This document shows, piece by piece, positions 12,532 to 24,334 of a stretch of DNA of 64,000 bases. The notes under the pieces were generated by a model. That model was not told where the DNA came from. It saw nothing but the letters and a program-made list of their open reading frames with translations, and did not search any database. Both the position numbers and the translations under genes were made by a program. Every line of letters begins with the position of its first letter. The stretch's first letter is position 1. The stretch comes from Citrus sinensis (taxonomy: Eukaryota; Streptophyta; Magnoliopsida; Sapindales; Rutaceae), in contig NC_068556.1 in assembly GCF_022201045.2 (NCBI RefSeq), positions 20,317,501 to 20,381,500 of the forward strand, in the 5' to 3' direction.

Positions 12532-12633
12532 TGACCTGAAAAAATTGTCATTCCTCCAGGAGGATTCCTCCTATTATATCCTCAAATGCTACATACAATT
12601 TTAAAAGGTCAAAACCGACTCCTTAATGAAGAA

Positions 12634-12750
12634 GGGAAATTTACAAAACAAGCCAAAAAAAGAAGGCATTTTTCAACTTTAACCCCTCAATTTTTTTTTC
12701 TTTCAACATTAGCCAAATCACCAAATTGTGGACGAAATTACCCTCCTCAT
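12634..12750. repeat. Left terminal inverted repeat of the MULE
   Basis: About 110 bp that pair with 20665-20782 on the other strand. The shared stretch includes ACAAAA, GGCATTTTTCAAC versus GGTATTTTTCAAC, TTTAACCCCTCAA, TAGCCAAA and, more weakly, ATTACCCTC. Transposase normally binds these arms. Confidence 0.9.
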
Positions 12751-13090
12751 TCTCACGTTTCCCTCAAGCAAATTCCTTCCCCTCTCACCAAAATCTCATC
12801 ACCGGAAGTTCTATAGATTGTCGGCGGCAGCGTACATCGGCAGCGGAGGAAGTTGTTGGCACTTGAAAGAAGCTAAATCACGTTGAAAATCTTCGGAGAT
12901 CTCCAAAATCAAAGAAAAAAATTGAAAACCCTAGGTGAGTTGTTATTGCCGTTTTTCTTGTTGTTGTTGTTGCTGTTGTTGTTTGGGTTGTTGTTGTTGT
13001 TTGGGATGTTGTTGTTGTTGGTGGTGTTTTAACGGCGGTGGTGGGTGAGATGCATGTGGGAAAGGGAAGAGAAGAGAAATGGGGGAAGCC

Positions 13091-13600
13091 AACTCGCGCT
13101 GCGTCGCACGCGAGATGCGCGCGGCGTGCGCACCTCGCGCGCGCGAGATGGACGTGCCGCGCGCATCTCGCGTGCGACATGCGCATGTCGCGCGCACGAG
13201 GTACGCACGCCGCGCGCATCTCGCGTGCGACGCAGCGCATGTCGCGCGCGCGAGGTGCGCACGCCGCGGGCATCTCGTGTGCGACGCAGCGCATGTTGCA
13301 CGCGAGATGCACGCTCCACGCCCATCTCTCGCGCGCGAGGTGCGCACGCCGCGCGCATCTCGCGTGCGACAGGCGCATGTCGCGCGCGCGAGGTGCGAAC
13401 GCCGTGCGCGACATGCGCATGTCGCACGCAAGATGGGCGCGACACGCCCATCTCGCGCGCGCGACATGCGCATGTCGCACGCCCATCTCGCGCGCGCGAG
13501 GTGCGCACGCCGCGCGCATCTCGTGTGCGACAGGCGCTGCGTCGCACTGGAGATGCGCACGTTGCGCCCATCTCGCGCGCGAGGGCGCGGCCTCGCGCGA
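13091..13600. repeat. GC-rich palindromic subterminal array, left end of the MULE
   Basis: Tandem units of about 53 bp carry GCGCATCTCG and GAGGTGCGCACGCCGCGC (for example at 13161, 13214 and about 13267). The array is rich in CG dinucleotides in an otherwise AT-rich region. The perfect 18-bp palindrome GCGACATGCGCATGTCGC occurs three times: 13174-13191, 13408-13425 and 13461-13478. Because TA-containing stop codons are rare here, several frames stay open for up to 278 codons. I regard those frames as artefacts. Confidence 0.9.
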
Positions 13601-13612
13601 GCGAGTTGCGCT

Positions 13613-13760
13613 AGGCTCGCGCGAGGGAAGCCAAGCGCGCGCGAGTTGCGTGCAGGCAAGTAGCTCGAGCGCTTGGCTTCCCTCGCGCGAGCCTGTCGCA
13701 CCAAGAGGCAGCACCTCTTGGTGCGACAGTTGGTGCCCGTCGCACCAAGAGGCAGTGCGC
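13613..13760. repeat. Two hairpins beside the left array
   Basis: A perfect 26-bp inverted repeat pairs 13613-13638 with 13669-13694 across a 30-base loop. The arms begin AGGCTCGCGCGAGGG. Directly after it, TGTCGCACCAAGAGG (13694-13708) pairs perfectly with CCTCTTGGTGCGACA (13714-13728) across five bases. A further copy of GTCGCACCAAGAGGCA follows at 13739. Position just upstream of the Ulp1 gene suggests leader or promoter sequence, or a transposase-binding region. Confidence 0.85.
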
Positions 13761-13833
13761 AGTGTTGCCTTAATTTTTTTTTCTTTTGTTCATAATTTTT
13801 TAATGTGTGATACTTTTAACTTGTACCAGATAA

Positions 13834-16800
13834 ATGGGCAAATCAAAATTAGCATTGCATAACCCACCCGGACCGATTAAAGAACCAGGAATGATGAAGA
13901 TACCTTATGTTGATCACTTCCCTGGTCGTATCACAAGTATGTGCAAATTAGATGTCGTTGTTAATGCCATCCGGGAAAAATTAACAAGGCAACAGTTGAA
14001 GCTATTCAAAGACGATATATTTGGGCATTTCCTACAGTGCCGGAGCTATCCGTTCAGTGGCGTGATTGTGCACAATATATTGCTTCGGCAAGTGTCACAT
14101 GGCGATGGAAATGACAAAGATGAGTTATGGTTTCAAGTTGGCGACCATTTGATACGGCTATCGATTGGAGAGTGGTGCCTAGTAACGGGACTTTGCTATG
14201 GCGAAAAAGTATTCCTGACGAAGCATAAAACAAATCATAGGTTACTTAATAAGTACTTTGGAGGCAGGATTCGCGATATAAATCTTGGCCAGTTCGAGGA
14301 AATATTTATGAACTTACACTTCAAGAATATGAATGACACCGATGCGCTAAAAATTGCCATGTTTTACTTTGCTGATAGAGTGCTACACGGAAGAAAGGAT
14401 CATTGTCAAATCAATTTCAATTTACTTAATGAGGTAGATGACATAAATCATTTTCGAAGTATTCCGTGGGGTCGTTTGTCATGGGAAACAATATATAAAA
14501 GCATTGATAATGTATTGAACGGCAAAGCCAAAAAATTTAAGAAGGCAAGCGCAGAAAATCCATTGCATAGAATTGAGAAATACAACTTTTATGGCTTTAC
14601 GTCGGCAGTGCATGTGAGTGAAGAAGTTTTTTTTATAACTTGGTTTTGTTATAATAAATATTTAATGACACGTTTTTTTGCTTCATATCTTTCCTTGTTG
14701 AAGGCATGGATTTTTGAAGCGAGCGAAGGACTACCATTAGAGTGGGTGGAGAAAATTAAGAGGAAGGGTGCTCGGATCGTGCGATGGAAGCCTGTGGCTT
14801 CTTCAAATATTAACTTCGGCGAAGTGTATTCATACCTGAACGAGCGTCTTGTAAGTCATTTATATGTATGTCTGTATATAAGTATTACATAATATATGGT
14901 TATACTAATTGGAAATTTGGTAATCTTTACGACAGGATGACACCATTTTCCAAACCCTGAAACCGGATGCAAAGGAGAGAGCCACAAATTATTGGAAGAG
15001 TGTCGAGGATTACGTGCCATATTTGCCAAGTTGGGTCCGTAATGTGGGTATCATCTATAGTATCATTGAAAACCAGATGCAAAGTCATTTATATGTTTGT
15101 TTTTTTGGTATTTATTGTTTTCTGTTTTACTTGGTGCAGCACCAGCCTTCAATCAATGCGCCATCCAGTACAAGGCCAAACGATGTGGATCCTGACCCCA
15201 CGAGCCCAATAGGACTGGAGCATAGTCCTGTTGAGGATGCCGGTGCTGCTGACGACCATTATGAATCCGCACATGATTCAGATGACAGAAATGAGCCAGA
15301 GGTAACTTCTGTCGTCCTGAACATTTACAATGCACATATACATATCCGACATTTTGTCACTACTTTCTTATTTGCGTAAATTGTAGGCAAGGACTAAGTT
15401 CCGCAATGATTATTTCGTTGGACGACTGGATAAAATAGAGTCTTCCATTCACGAGTTGAGGTTGGAACTTCAGACTGGACACAGTTCCATTAACGAACTG
15501 AGGTCAGAACTTATGGCGGAACGCAGAGAAGCACAACAATATAGAGCAGCGGTCATGGGGTTTATGGCTTCGTTTGGCGCGGGTGCTTCAAAGGGCGCGT
15601 ACGATGATTCTCCGTTTGGCCCCGCACCCTCGGTGAGCAAGTTTCGTATGTTTTCGTTATGTTATTATGATTTCAAACCCGAACTTATGTTAATATGTTC
15701 ATCTCCTCGAAACAACAGGCCCCAGATTGCTATGGTCCGAACGTTGATGCTGGCTATGGTACGCATACTGATGCTGGTAATGACGACGAGCACACCCCTA
15801 TGTCCTTGTACAGTCTACATGGGGACATATGTGATGACAGTGTACAGATATTCAAGGAGGCACCTCCCGGCGTTAGTAAGTTTGGGCGTCCGTACCGACC
15901 GTCGTATATATTTGGCAGTCCTTACTTCATTTCTCCTTTCAAGAGAGTTAGGAATGCCAGGGCTCTACCCGCACTCAACATTACGGACTATGAAATTGAT
16001 GAAAGATCGAGTGTGGATATAAATCCGCTTAGGGGACTAGAAGACTCAAGACTATGTGAGGAGTTTGATCAGTGGTTTGCCGGCAACATTTCCGTGGATC
16101 GGCCCGTCCAACAATCTCGAAATTTCTTTGAAATACTCATGGGCAATGCTTCGATGGGGTGGTTTGGTGACGAAGTAAGCGTGTTTAATGGTCAGTACAT
16201 TACAATACACAATAATATTTCTGCTGGCATGGATATTGATATAAATTTACTTGGTATAATCCCTTCACAGCATATTCACACGTATTACCGCTTGATCAGC
16301 GAGAAGCAACGGCGGTTTCCAAATGCACTACCACAACACGTCACGCATACAGATACATACTTTTGGGCATGTTTTCAAATTTTATAATCATTAATTATAA
16401 TTTCGATGTTTTAAATATCTCGAAATGTTATTAATTTTCTACTCATCGTGTAATAGGTGTTCCTAAAGCAATTATGGAACAATGGTAGTTGTGATGTCAA
16501 TTCATTACAATATGGCAACAACTTGAGCAGCTATATGGATGGGCAGGAAGATCTCATGTCCAAACCGTTTACGGATGTCGATATGGTAAGAATTGTCACT
16601 CAATCTTATGGTAATTGTGTATAAAATATACTAATTTATTTATGTAGATATTCATCCCTGTGAATTTGGGCGGCGATCATTGGGTACTAGCTCGAGCGGA
16701 CCTTCGCGCGAGGAGGATGCGGATTTACGACTCGTTGGTTACCTTTCGCGAGGACAAAACATATTTGCGTAAATTCAAACCTCTTCAGGTCGTCTTCCCT

Positions 16801-17046
16801 CAATGGCTTCAAGATGTTGGATTCTACAACATTCGATCTGAGCTGCAGAGTGCCGACCCTTGGAAAGTAAGAATCGTTAAGGATGTGCCCCAACAATCAC
16901 CTGGAAGTGGTGATTGCGGTGTATTTATGTTGATGTTTACAATGTATTTGATGTTCGGGCTAAAACTTGATTTTGATAGTAGCCACGGGCATTACTTCAG
17001 GAAGAAAATTGCTGTAGATATATTCACAGGCGATATTGCCTTGTAA
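13834..17046 (+). CDS. MULE-encoded DUF1985 and Ulp1-type cysteine protease protein
   Basis: Nine exons: 13834-14613, 14704-14850, 14936-15043, 15140-15301, 15387-15632, 15719-16174, 16271-16366, 16457-16585 and 16648-17046. All eight introns are phase 0 and the 840-residue frame is open. The N-terminal half (MKIPYVDHFPGRITSMCKLD to about residue 300) resembles DUF1985. Exon 5 looks like a coiled coil (repeated ELRxEL). The C-terminal exon carries the Ulp1/SENP protease motifs: His in GGDHWVLA, Asp in RIYDS, Gln in VPQQSPG and Cys in GSGDCGVFML. Ulp1 enzymes process or remove SUMO. The role inside MULEs is unknown. The seventh intron must use a GC donor (GCATGT at 16367) to keep the frame. 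The ATG follows a likely leader splice acceptor (TTGTACCAG). Confidence 0.85.
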
Positions 17047-17262
17047 GTCGTTGTATTGTATTAAGACTTGATGTATGGATGTAGATTGTTTTTCTAATAG
17101 ATATAAACTTTTGATATATTCATATATTTAGCTATAAGTAATTATTGATCAACTTTAGTACTCATTATGCAAATGAACATAACATAATATACCTCATTAC
17201 ATATAATTGTAATATAAATTATAATAAGAGTTCATAATCCATAATTAGTTACAACGACACAG

Positions 17263-19884
17263 TCAGTTTGGATTCGACACAATGGGATTTTTACATCTCT
17301 TGCGGTTATGACCTGGTTGGTTGCATCGACAACATCTCACAGTTCTTCGGTTAACATTCTCACCGATAGAAGGAATTCTTAACTCTGGACGACGACCAGG
17401 TGGTGGTGCTTCGATCGGTGGGTTAACTCTGATTTCCTGGATTTCTTCTGGAATGTCCCAATCTGTCATGTCCCCAACCGACTTTACTAGTTCTGCATAT
17501 GCCATGACCAATGAATCTTTAGAGTAATAATCAGAGCAAAGACTTATGCAATCCACACGGACGATCAGACAAGCAGCAATTGCATGCGCACAAACAAGCT
17601 GATCGAGTTGGAATACTCTACAGGAGCAAGTTCTTTCATGAATGTCAACTATCCCTTCCTTCATACCACCACCCAAAACATGAAATCGATGCTGAGACAC
17701 TGGCCGAACGGTCATTCTTTCGGCCAAAATTCTCCTTTCGCCGATTATCTCATCTGCCCACGTCGTTATACGAGTGCTCATCGATTCAGCGACAATTTTC
17801 CTATCATAAAACCATTGCTATAATGTTTTTCTAAAGTGATCAACAAGATAAGTAACAGGAAATTTTCGTGGTTCCCTCATTAAAGAATTCACGCTTTCTG
17901 CAATATTGGTGGTAAGTATGCTGTATCTCCTACCTTCAAATTCGGACCTTGCCCAATTACACGTGCCCACATTATTCTCTAAGTAATCAGCCGCGGCCGA
18001 GTGGAGCATCCACAACCCTTCAAATTGTCTTTTAAATTCTTCGTGTCCATATGTCTTTGCTGTATTAATAAAAGCTGGCTCGAATTGATCCCAAATAGCT
18101 TTGGACATCCTGAATTTAGACTTAATGTTGCCTTTGACATGGTAAAAACAAACTCCATGACTAGCAGTGTGAAATGCTTTTAAAACGGCTCACTTGATGG
18201 CAGTGCATCGATCAGAGATAAATACTAACTCTGGCCTATCGCCAATCACTCCGTGTAACTTCGTCATAAACCATTCCCAAGCATCATTGTTTTCTGAATC
18301 CATGACCCCAATAGCTAACGGATACAGTTGATTATTACCATCCAGACATGTTGCTATAAACATGCTTCCACGATATAGCCCCTTCAAATGAGTGCCATCT
18401 ACAGCGATCACAGGCCTTATGTACTATGTGAAGCCCTTAATGGAAGATCCAAGCGCAACAAAGTAGTATAAGAAATTATCATCTCCATCCTGCTGGAGGT
18501 GTGTCACTGTGCCCTCATTCGCTTTGGTCAAAACGTGAGAGTATTTGGGAAGTAAGTTGTATGACTCTGCAGGGTTCCCTCGTACTATTTCAAGACCGAC
18601 TTCTTTAGCCCGATATGCTTGCTGATATGTTAACTGGACCCCGTATTCTTGCTGCATGTTTGCTCTAATGTCATTCGGCGTGTATATCCGTTTATCTTGA
18701 ATAAATTTATCCGCAATAAGATGGCCAACAACCCGACTCCTAACTTGGCGGAGGCCACTAGGCAAAACCTCATTAGAGCACGTATGAACATTGTCAACTC
18801 TTCTCACTACCCAAGGAACATTATGCTCATCCAAACCTCTTGTTGCGCGAAGACGCCAATTACATGATTCCGAAGAACAATGAGCCTCAAAGCGTGTCGT
18901 TGTGGACCGTGCAATCTTGAAATCAAACTTTTCCCGCAAGGCCACTTTGCGCAATTCCAGTATTAACTCATTCTTCTCAACGAACAACTTTCCCACACCA
19001 ATGTCGGCAGAATTACAGCTTCTAACTAAGTCTGGAGCAACCAAGTTTAAAGGCAAAACTGGAGCAAGACTCACCAGGGGATCAACTGTTGTCCTCCTCC
19101 TCGAACGGGCCATCGGAGGAATAGGTCGATTCTCTCTATTGTTAACAAGAATATCATACTGATGCTCATCCTCATTATTGATAGGAATATCGGAATGACC
19201 AGTGTCCCTATCATCAACTTCAGTATTGGAGTTCATGCCTTGCACATTATCAGCTTCTGTGTTGTTGGTGTTATAACCAGGATAATTATAACTGCGGAAC
19301 TCATTATTTTGAAATGGAGAGTAATGTTGCCCTAACGATGTCCCTAATGGTAACACATTATCTTCAACATCCGCTATCGTAATGCCATTATCATCAATAG
19401 TGTCATTGTTTTCGTTGACTGGTGAGTAATGTTGTTGGAACGACATTTGTTGTGGTAACACCTCTTCCTCAATATCAGGGACAGACTCGTTTGCTCTAAA
19501 CGAACTTTCACTTTCCACAAGTGGCTCAGGATTTTTGGCCAGAACTCGAGGATGTGTGGTGACAAATATAGGGATGCATCCATAATTGACCACATCAGAG
19601 GCCATGTGCAGCACAACATTAACCATTTCATCATTAAATATATCCATAGGTAGTGAACATGCACGATACATTGTGTTACTAGATCTCAAAGTTGTCTTCA
19701 TCGACAAACTATATTCAATAGGATTTATCTGTAAAACTTCATACACCCTTGCCATAAATTGCTCAAACGTACAATCTTTCCGAACTAAAAATGTTGTATT
19801 CTTCACATTCACGTACTCCGTACGGCCATCTGCTAATGTCTCCCACCAACCGTCATAACATAATTGAAGTACAACGGAATCCAT
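17263..19884 (-). pseudogene. mudrA: mudrA-type MULE transposase, broken by three stop codons
   Basis: A single 874-codon frame from ATG at 19884 (MDSVVLQLCYDG), interrupted in phase at TAG 18424-18426, TGA 18190-18192 and TAG 17818-17820. The order is an acidic N-terminal half, then the MuDR-type DNA-binding finger (CSSESCNWRLRAT and VDNVHTC). The DDE core follows, with D in VIAVDGTHLKGLYRGS and D in VFISDRCTAIK. Then come a SWIM finger (CSCRVFQLDQLVCAHAIA) and a CCHC knuckle (CCRCNQPGHNRKRC). All family parts are present and no frameshift is seen. Each stop is one C-to-T step from CAG or CGA. It therefore probably died recently by point mutation. It converges on the Ulp1 gene, with 216 bp between the two stop codons. 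Confidence 0.9.
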
Positions 19885-20088
19885 TAAACCTAAAAAAAAA
19901 CAAAAGAGATAAGATTTCACGCTACAAAACCTAGTAAAAATGAATATGCAGTACATTTATGTGGATGAAATGAAGTATACAATTTTTGATTTACTTCGTC
20001 TCATCGTAAGCTTCGAAATGATATATTATACGCCTAAAACGGACTCATGTAGCCCAAGTTATTACTTTCGGAAAATAACTTAAATTTA

Positions 20089-20278
20089 GTGAGACAGGCA
20101 GTGGGACAGGTGCCTGTCTCACATAAAACCAGCAAATTTATGTGAGACAGGCGCCTGTCCCACTTGCCTGTCTCACATAAAACTAGTGGTAACAAGTGAG
20201 ACAGGCGCCTGTCTCACACGCCTGTCCCACTTGCCTGTTGCACATATTTTGGTGAGACAGGTGCCTGTCTCACTTGTT
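20089..20278. repeat. Palindromic GAGACAGGCGCCTGTCTC array, right end of the MULE
   Basis: Repeated TGAGACAGG and CCTGTCTCAC words in both orientations, combined into palindromes. One perfect 22-bp palindrome lies at 20196-20217 with core GACAGGCGCCTGTC. Variants with CCTGTCCCAC and CCTGTTGCAC alternate. The array sits about 400 bp inside the right terminal repeat and upstream of the transposase start, mirroring the left array. Confidence 0.9.
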
Positions 20279-20664
20279 CTGGGCTTCTGTTTTACTCGAT
20301 TTTTCAGGGGTTTCAATGATTGATTTTCATTTCTCAACTCAAACTAACTACTTTAACAAGTCACATTGTTTTGTTAATGAAAAATAACAATATTTGCAAT
20401 AAAAACTCACTTCAATTTCGAACTCGAATGATAAAATTAATAGATTAAAAGTTTAGGTTATGGTAAGAGTATAAACTAACCTTAAGAAGCTCTCCAATTG
20501 ATAATTATATCTTCAATTATGTAATACTTGTTTGATGAAATTTGCTAATTTATTAAGAGTAATGGAGTTTGTTGAGTGATGAAATTTGTTAAGTTGAAAC
20601 GGGAAAAGTGGTGGAAGTGCTGGAATTGATTAGGGAAAGTGGCATGCCTTTGTAAATTTGATGA

Positions 20665-20782
20665 AAATGATGAGGGTAATGTAGTCCAAAAATAGGGTGT
20701 TTGGCTAGTTATGATAGAAAAAAGTTTGAGGGGTTAAAGTTGAAAAATACCTAATTTTTTTAGCTATTTTTGTAAATTTTCC
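20665..20782. repeat. Right terminal inverted repeat of the MULE
   Basis: Inverse of 12634-12750. On the minus strand it begins GGAAAATTTACAAAAATAGC and contains TATTTTTCAACTTTAACCCC. It is directly followed by the target duplication AATGAAGAA. Confidence 0.9.
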
Positions 20783-20791
20783 AATGAAGAA

Positions 20792-23700
20792 TGATGAGCA
20801 TCCGTACAATTTGCAGTTGTTTATTAGTTTTTGCCCGGTGACGGGGAATAATTACTCAGGCCCAATTACTTCTCCAAATCCATTAAAGTAGCTGGACTAA
20901 GATTGGGCTTGACTCGCTTAGTTAGCTAAGATCGTATAGACTGATAAGGTCATAGCGAGTAAGATGGGCCCCATAATCAGTGATGATGATCCAACTTGGG
21001 AGGTAACAAGATCCTAAAAGGGATGATTATTAACGGTGCATGATATGCAGACGTGGCCGGACTAGCATCGAACAGTGGAAATCCTGACATCTGCTAATCG
21101 TACGCTGGTGTCAATCAATGACATGAAAGCCTGACAACCACAAATCAACCAACCAACAAACAAACAAACAAACAAACAATCAACCAATCAGTCTATCAAA
21201 ATCAAAAATGAATCCATCGTACAACCTCCCGTGTGGGTTTCATTACATGGGGCCCATGATGATTTCATCAAACGCATAATGCTCACCACACGTGTATCTG
21301 TTTGTACTCGATGCCTCCTCCCTTGTGTTTCCTTCCTGTTCACGCGGCCTGTAACTTTTTTCTCTCCTTTTTTTTTATTTTTTTAATATTTTCAGAACAT
21401 AAAACATTTTTGTAATTTTCTTAAAAATGATGATTTTATGTGTGTATATAGTACTTTTTTAGTGCGGACATTCTCATTTGTTTTATACAAAAATATCTTT
21501 AAATTATGTAATTTAATAGAGCTAAGATTCTAACTCTCTTAAACTACAAAACTTTATAGATCATTCAGAAATAAGTCTATTAAACCTCATGGTTTAAAAA
21601 TATGTTCGCATTAAAAAAAAGTAGGCATCCGTACCTTTTTTTAAAGTAAGAAAAAATAATAATACTAAATTCTTTTAAAAATATGTCAGTTTCATTAAGT
21701 GCAAAGTAAGAAAAAATGATAATACTAAATTCTTTTTTCAAAACCGCGCGAAGCGCGATTCTATTTCCTATTAATGATATAATTAAATAGTTTGTGTCGT
21801 AACTAAGCTAAAAACATTTTTAGACGCAAAACTCATTTTAAGTACAATAATATTACGTTTACATAGTTGTGAAACTTACTTGTGTATCATCAAATCATTA
21901 ATTACCATTTGCATAACACAAATTAATTTTATTATTAACTATCAACATATACGATGACCGCATGCCAATTGATCCCTATCCTCGTATATAACAGGGTTTT
22001 AGGCTTCTTCCTCTTATATTATCCGAGAGATTTTTAGATGCAAAAATGGTTTGCGTTTTGCTAAACCACATAAAAAAAGTTATTTAACAGAAATTAACAC
22101 ATGCCCTAAACATCTTGATTATGTTTGCAAGTGGAATAAGCAAATTGTGGCACTGCCAACTCCTCTTCATGTTGCTATGACCAGGCGAATCCGGCAAAGG
22201 TATGAGACACACCATGCAAAAGTTTCAAAGAATTAATATGAATACATTGTCTCCTAGAAGTTTCAACAAAAATAAGTTTGGTTCCCAGGGATGATTATAG
22301 TTCCAACATTCAAATAAATGCCCGAAAGTGATCATTACCTTCGCCAATCGCACTCAATTTTCCTTCTATTCTACAACAAATTAATAAAGTGGGTGGGGTG
22401 GGACGAGCATGTCTTGAAAACGCACAATGTTTGGTATTAATTTGGTCCATTAAGCAAATTAAAATTGAAAGATACTGAAATTAATACAATGCAGAGCCGT
22501 GGAGAAGGAGAGCAATATAATGTTTGGTATTAATTTCAATTTTGCTGCACAATATAATGCAGCCAAAAATTGTGGACCCTTTTGCCAAATAAAAGTGGTT
22601 CAAAATTCTCGCAAATGCCAGAGTTGCAGAAATCAATGCCCACGGATTCAATGCAAAAGAAAAAGACACTTTTTATTTTTATTTATTTTTAGTTGGTTTG
22701 GTTTCTTAGTGTATTTGGCTTGTTAGGAGTAGGACCACGATACCCTAAAGCTAGCTAAGTTGTGTTTCGTCACTTTACCCTCCCAGCTAGGCTTGTAATA
22801 AGAAACCCTAAAAATGGAGGAACTTGATCCATATATTTATATATCTCTTCCTCCGTCCTCTTGAAGCTTTCAACTTAGCTTGGTTTTTCTCAGACAAGCT
22901 TTGCTCTTACACTGACCCTCATGCTTGCTGTGTCGGCATATATATATTTTAATCTCTTAATGCTTGGTATTTTACTCTCATATTTTTCAGACATGATCAG
23001 CTGATCACTGAAAAGGTATCTGCACCGACTTGGTAACACAAGGAATCTAACTTTGATAAGCTGTACAAGGCCCTCAGTGTTTCTGTTGTTGAAAACAAGA
23101 GCATATAGTCATGATCTATCAAAGTTGTAAAACTACATATTAAAATCAAACTTTTCTTCATGTTCCTGGTTCCATATTATCCGCTCAATTAATGATACGT
23201 TATAATTAACAAGAGCATTTGCTCCAATGCCACATTATTATAAAGTATTTGTTTCACTTCTCTAATTCTCTGTCACATGTCTCACAATGAAAAATTTTTG
23301 ACGGAAAAGTCATGTCTGTAATAAAGTGTAATGAAAAATTGTGATAATATAACTGTGCATGGAACTGATACATAGGAGATTGCCTAGAAACTTGATGGAT
23401 TCTTCGCAGAATTTTCCCTTTAAACAGGATCCAACAAAATAACTTGAAAGCGCGGAGAATATTATGGCAGACTTGGTCAAGAAGTAAAACTAAAGCAAAG
23501 CACAGAATTAATTGGAGAAGCAAACCTTCATCAATCACGACCACACGTCTCTTGTTCTGGAACCAAACATGAAATTAATCAGAATCTTTGTGCACCACAA
23601 ATGCCAAACATGTCCATTTCACAAGCGAGCTGCTGAGTCAAAATTAAGCTTTGCCGAGCTGTCAATCAATGCCAACTATACATTCAATTCAACTCCAGTG

Positions 23701-24334
23701 AATGGTCATATCCCATATCGTGATCGTGATTCATATATATCCATTCTTGTGGATCAAAAAAATCCAAAAGAGACCTAAATAAATGATCCAATTCATTGGT
23801 TTTGTTATGCATCACTGTCTTACATTGAACAAACGTCAAAGTAAAGGATATACGCTTTGCATGCACCATCAATATTGCAAAGCATGCTAGCCTGTCATAG
23901 AGCACGAAGTTCAGCTAACATTGAAGATTTTAATTTCACGATTTCATCGATGTTGCTATCGTGATATTGCCAGAGCTATTATGACAAAAACAAATAATGT
24001 GAACATGATACACGATCAGCCAAACGACGAAACAGATCAAGCAGTGTTCGTACCATATACTTGTTTGATTCGTTTGATTCGTTGAAGTTAAATTAGCTTA
24101 AGTTCTAGATTTGATAAGATAAAATTATTGCTGAACGAGTAGCACTAGATTCTGTGCCATGCATGTTATTGGTTGTGCATGCGGGTTCTTTGAAGTTTCA
24201 AAGTTTATTTTATTTCTTTTCTAAGAACCTTTTTTTGGTTGGCAATAAGAAGCCATTATTGATCAATATTGTCCACTGTTGCTAGGCTGTCAATACGCCT
24301 ATCAAGAACCACTGCATTCCCTCTCTAGAAGGTT
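20792..24334. other. Intergenic, no recognised gene
   Basis: AT-rich. It holds an (AAAC)n microsatellite at about 21150-21180 and a 60-bp-period direct repeat around 21643-21737. A GC hairpin lies at about 21744-21758 (CGCGCGAAGCGCG), and a telo-box plus TATA motif pair lies near 22800-22845. The open frame at 22051-22236 has no motif I recognise. This is part of the spacer between the two Aux/IAA genes. Confidence 0.5.

Larger units (their letters stand above)
12625..20791. mobile_element. Complete Mutator-like element with mudrA and Ulp1-protease genes
   Basis: The element spans 12634-20782 (8149 bp) between perfect 9-bp direct repeats AATGAAGAA (12625-12633 and 20783-20791). Its ends GGGAAATTTACAAAA and, on the minus strand, GGAAAATTTACAAAA open inverted repeats of at least 110 bp, which share CATTTTTCAACTTTAACCCC (right end TATTTTTCAACTTTAACCCC). 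Inside are two convergent genes: a DUF1985/Ulp1 protein (plus strand) and a mudrA transposase (minus strand). This gene set matches the Ulp1-carrying MULEs known from Arabidopsis (Kaonashi group) and melon. The perfect target duplication suggests a fairly recent insertion. Confidence 0.95.

Noticed and set aside
12878..13862. Several overlapping Arg/Ala/His-rich open frames up to 278 codons on both strands
   Set aside because: They arise because the CG-rich palindrome array lacks stop codons in most frames. The protein sequences are low-complexity mirror images and show no domain.
18001..19162. Plus-strand frames within the transposase
   Set aside because: Shadows of the mudrA reading frame, which carries all expected domains on the minus strand.
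22051..22236. 61-codon frame with basic residues
   Set aside because: No recognisable motif, no promoter signal and no neighbours that suggest a gene.
23541..23572. WFQNKRR on the minus strand, as in homeodomains
   Set aside because: A stop lies four codons upstream and none of the rest of a homeodomain is present in any frame. Treated as chance.
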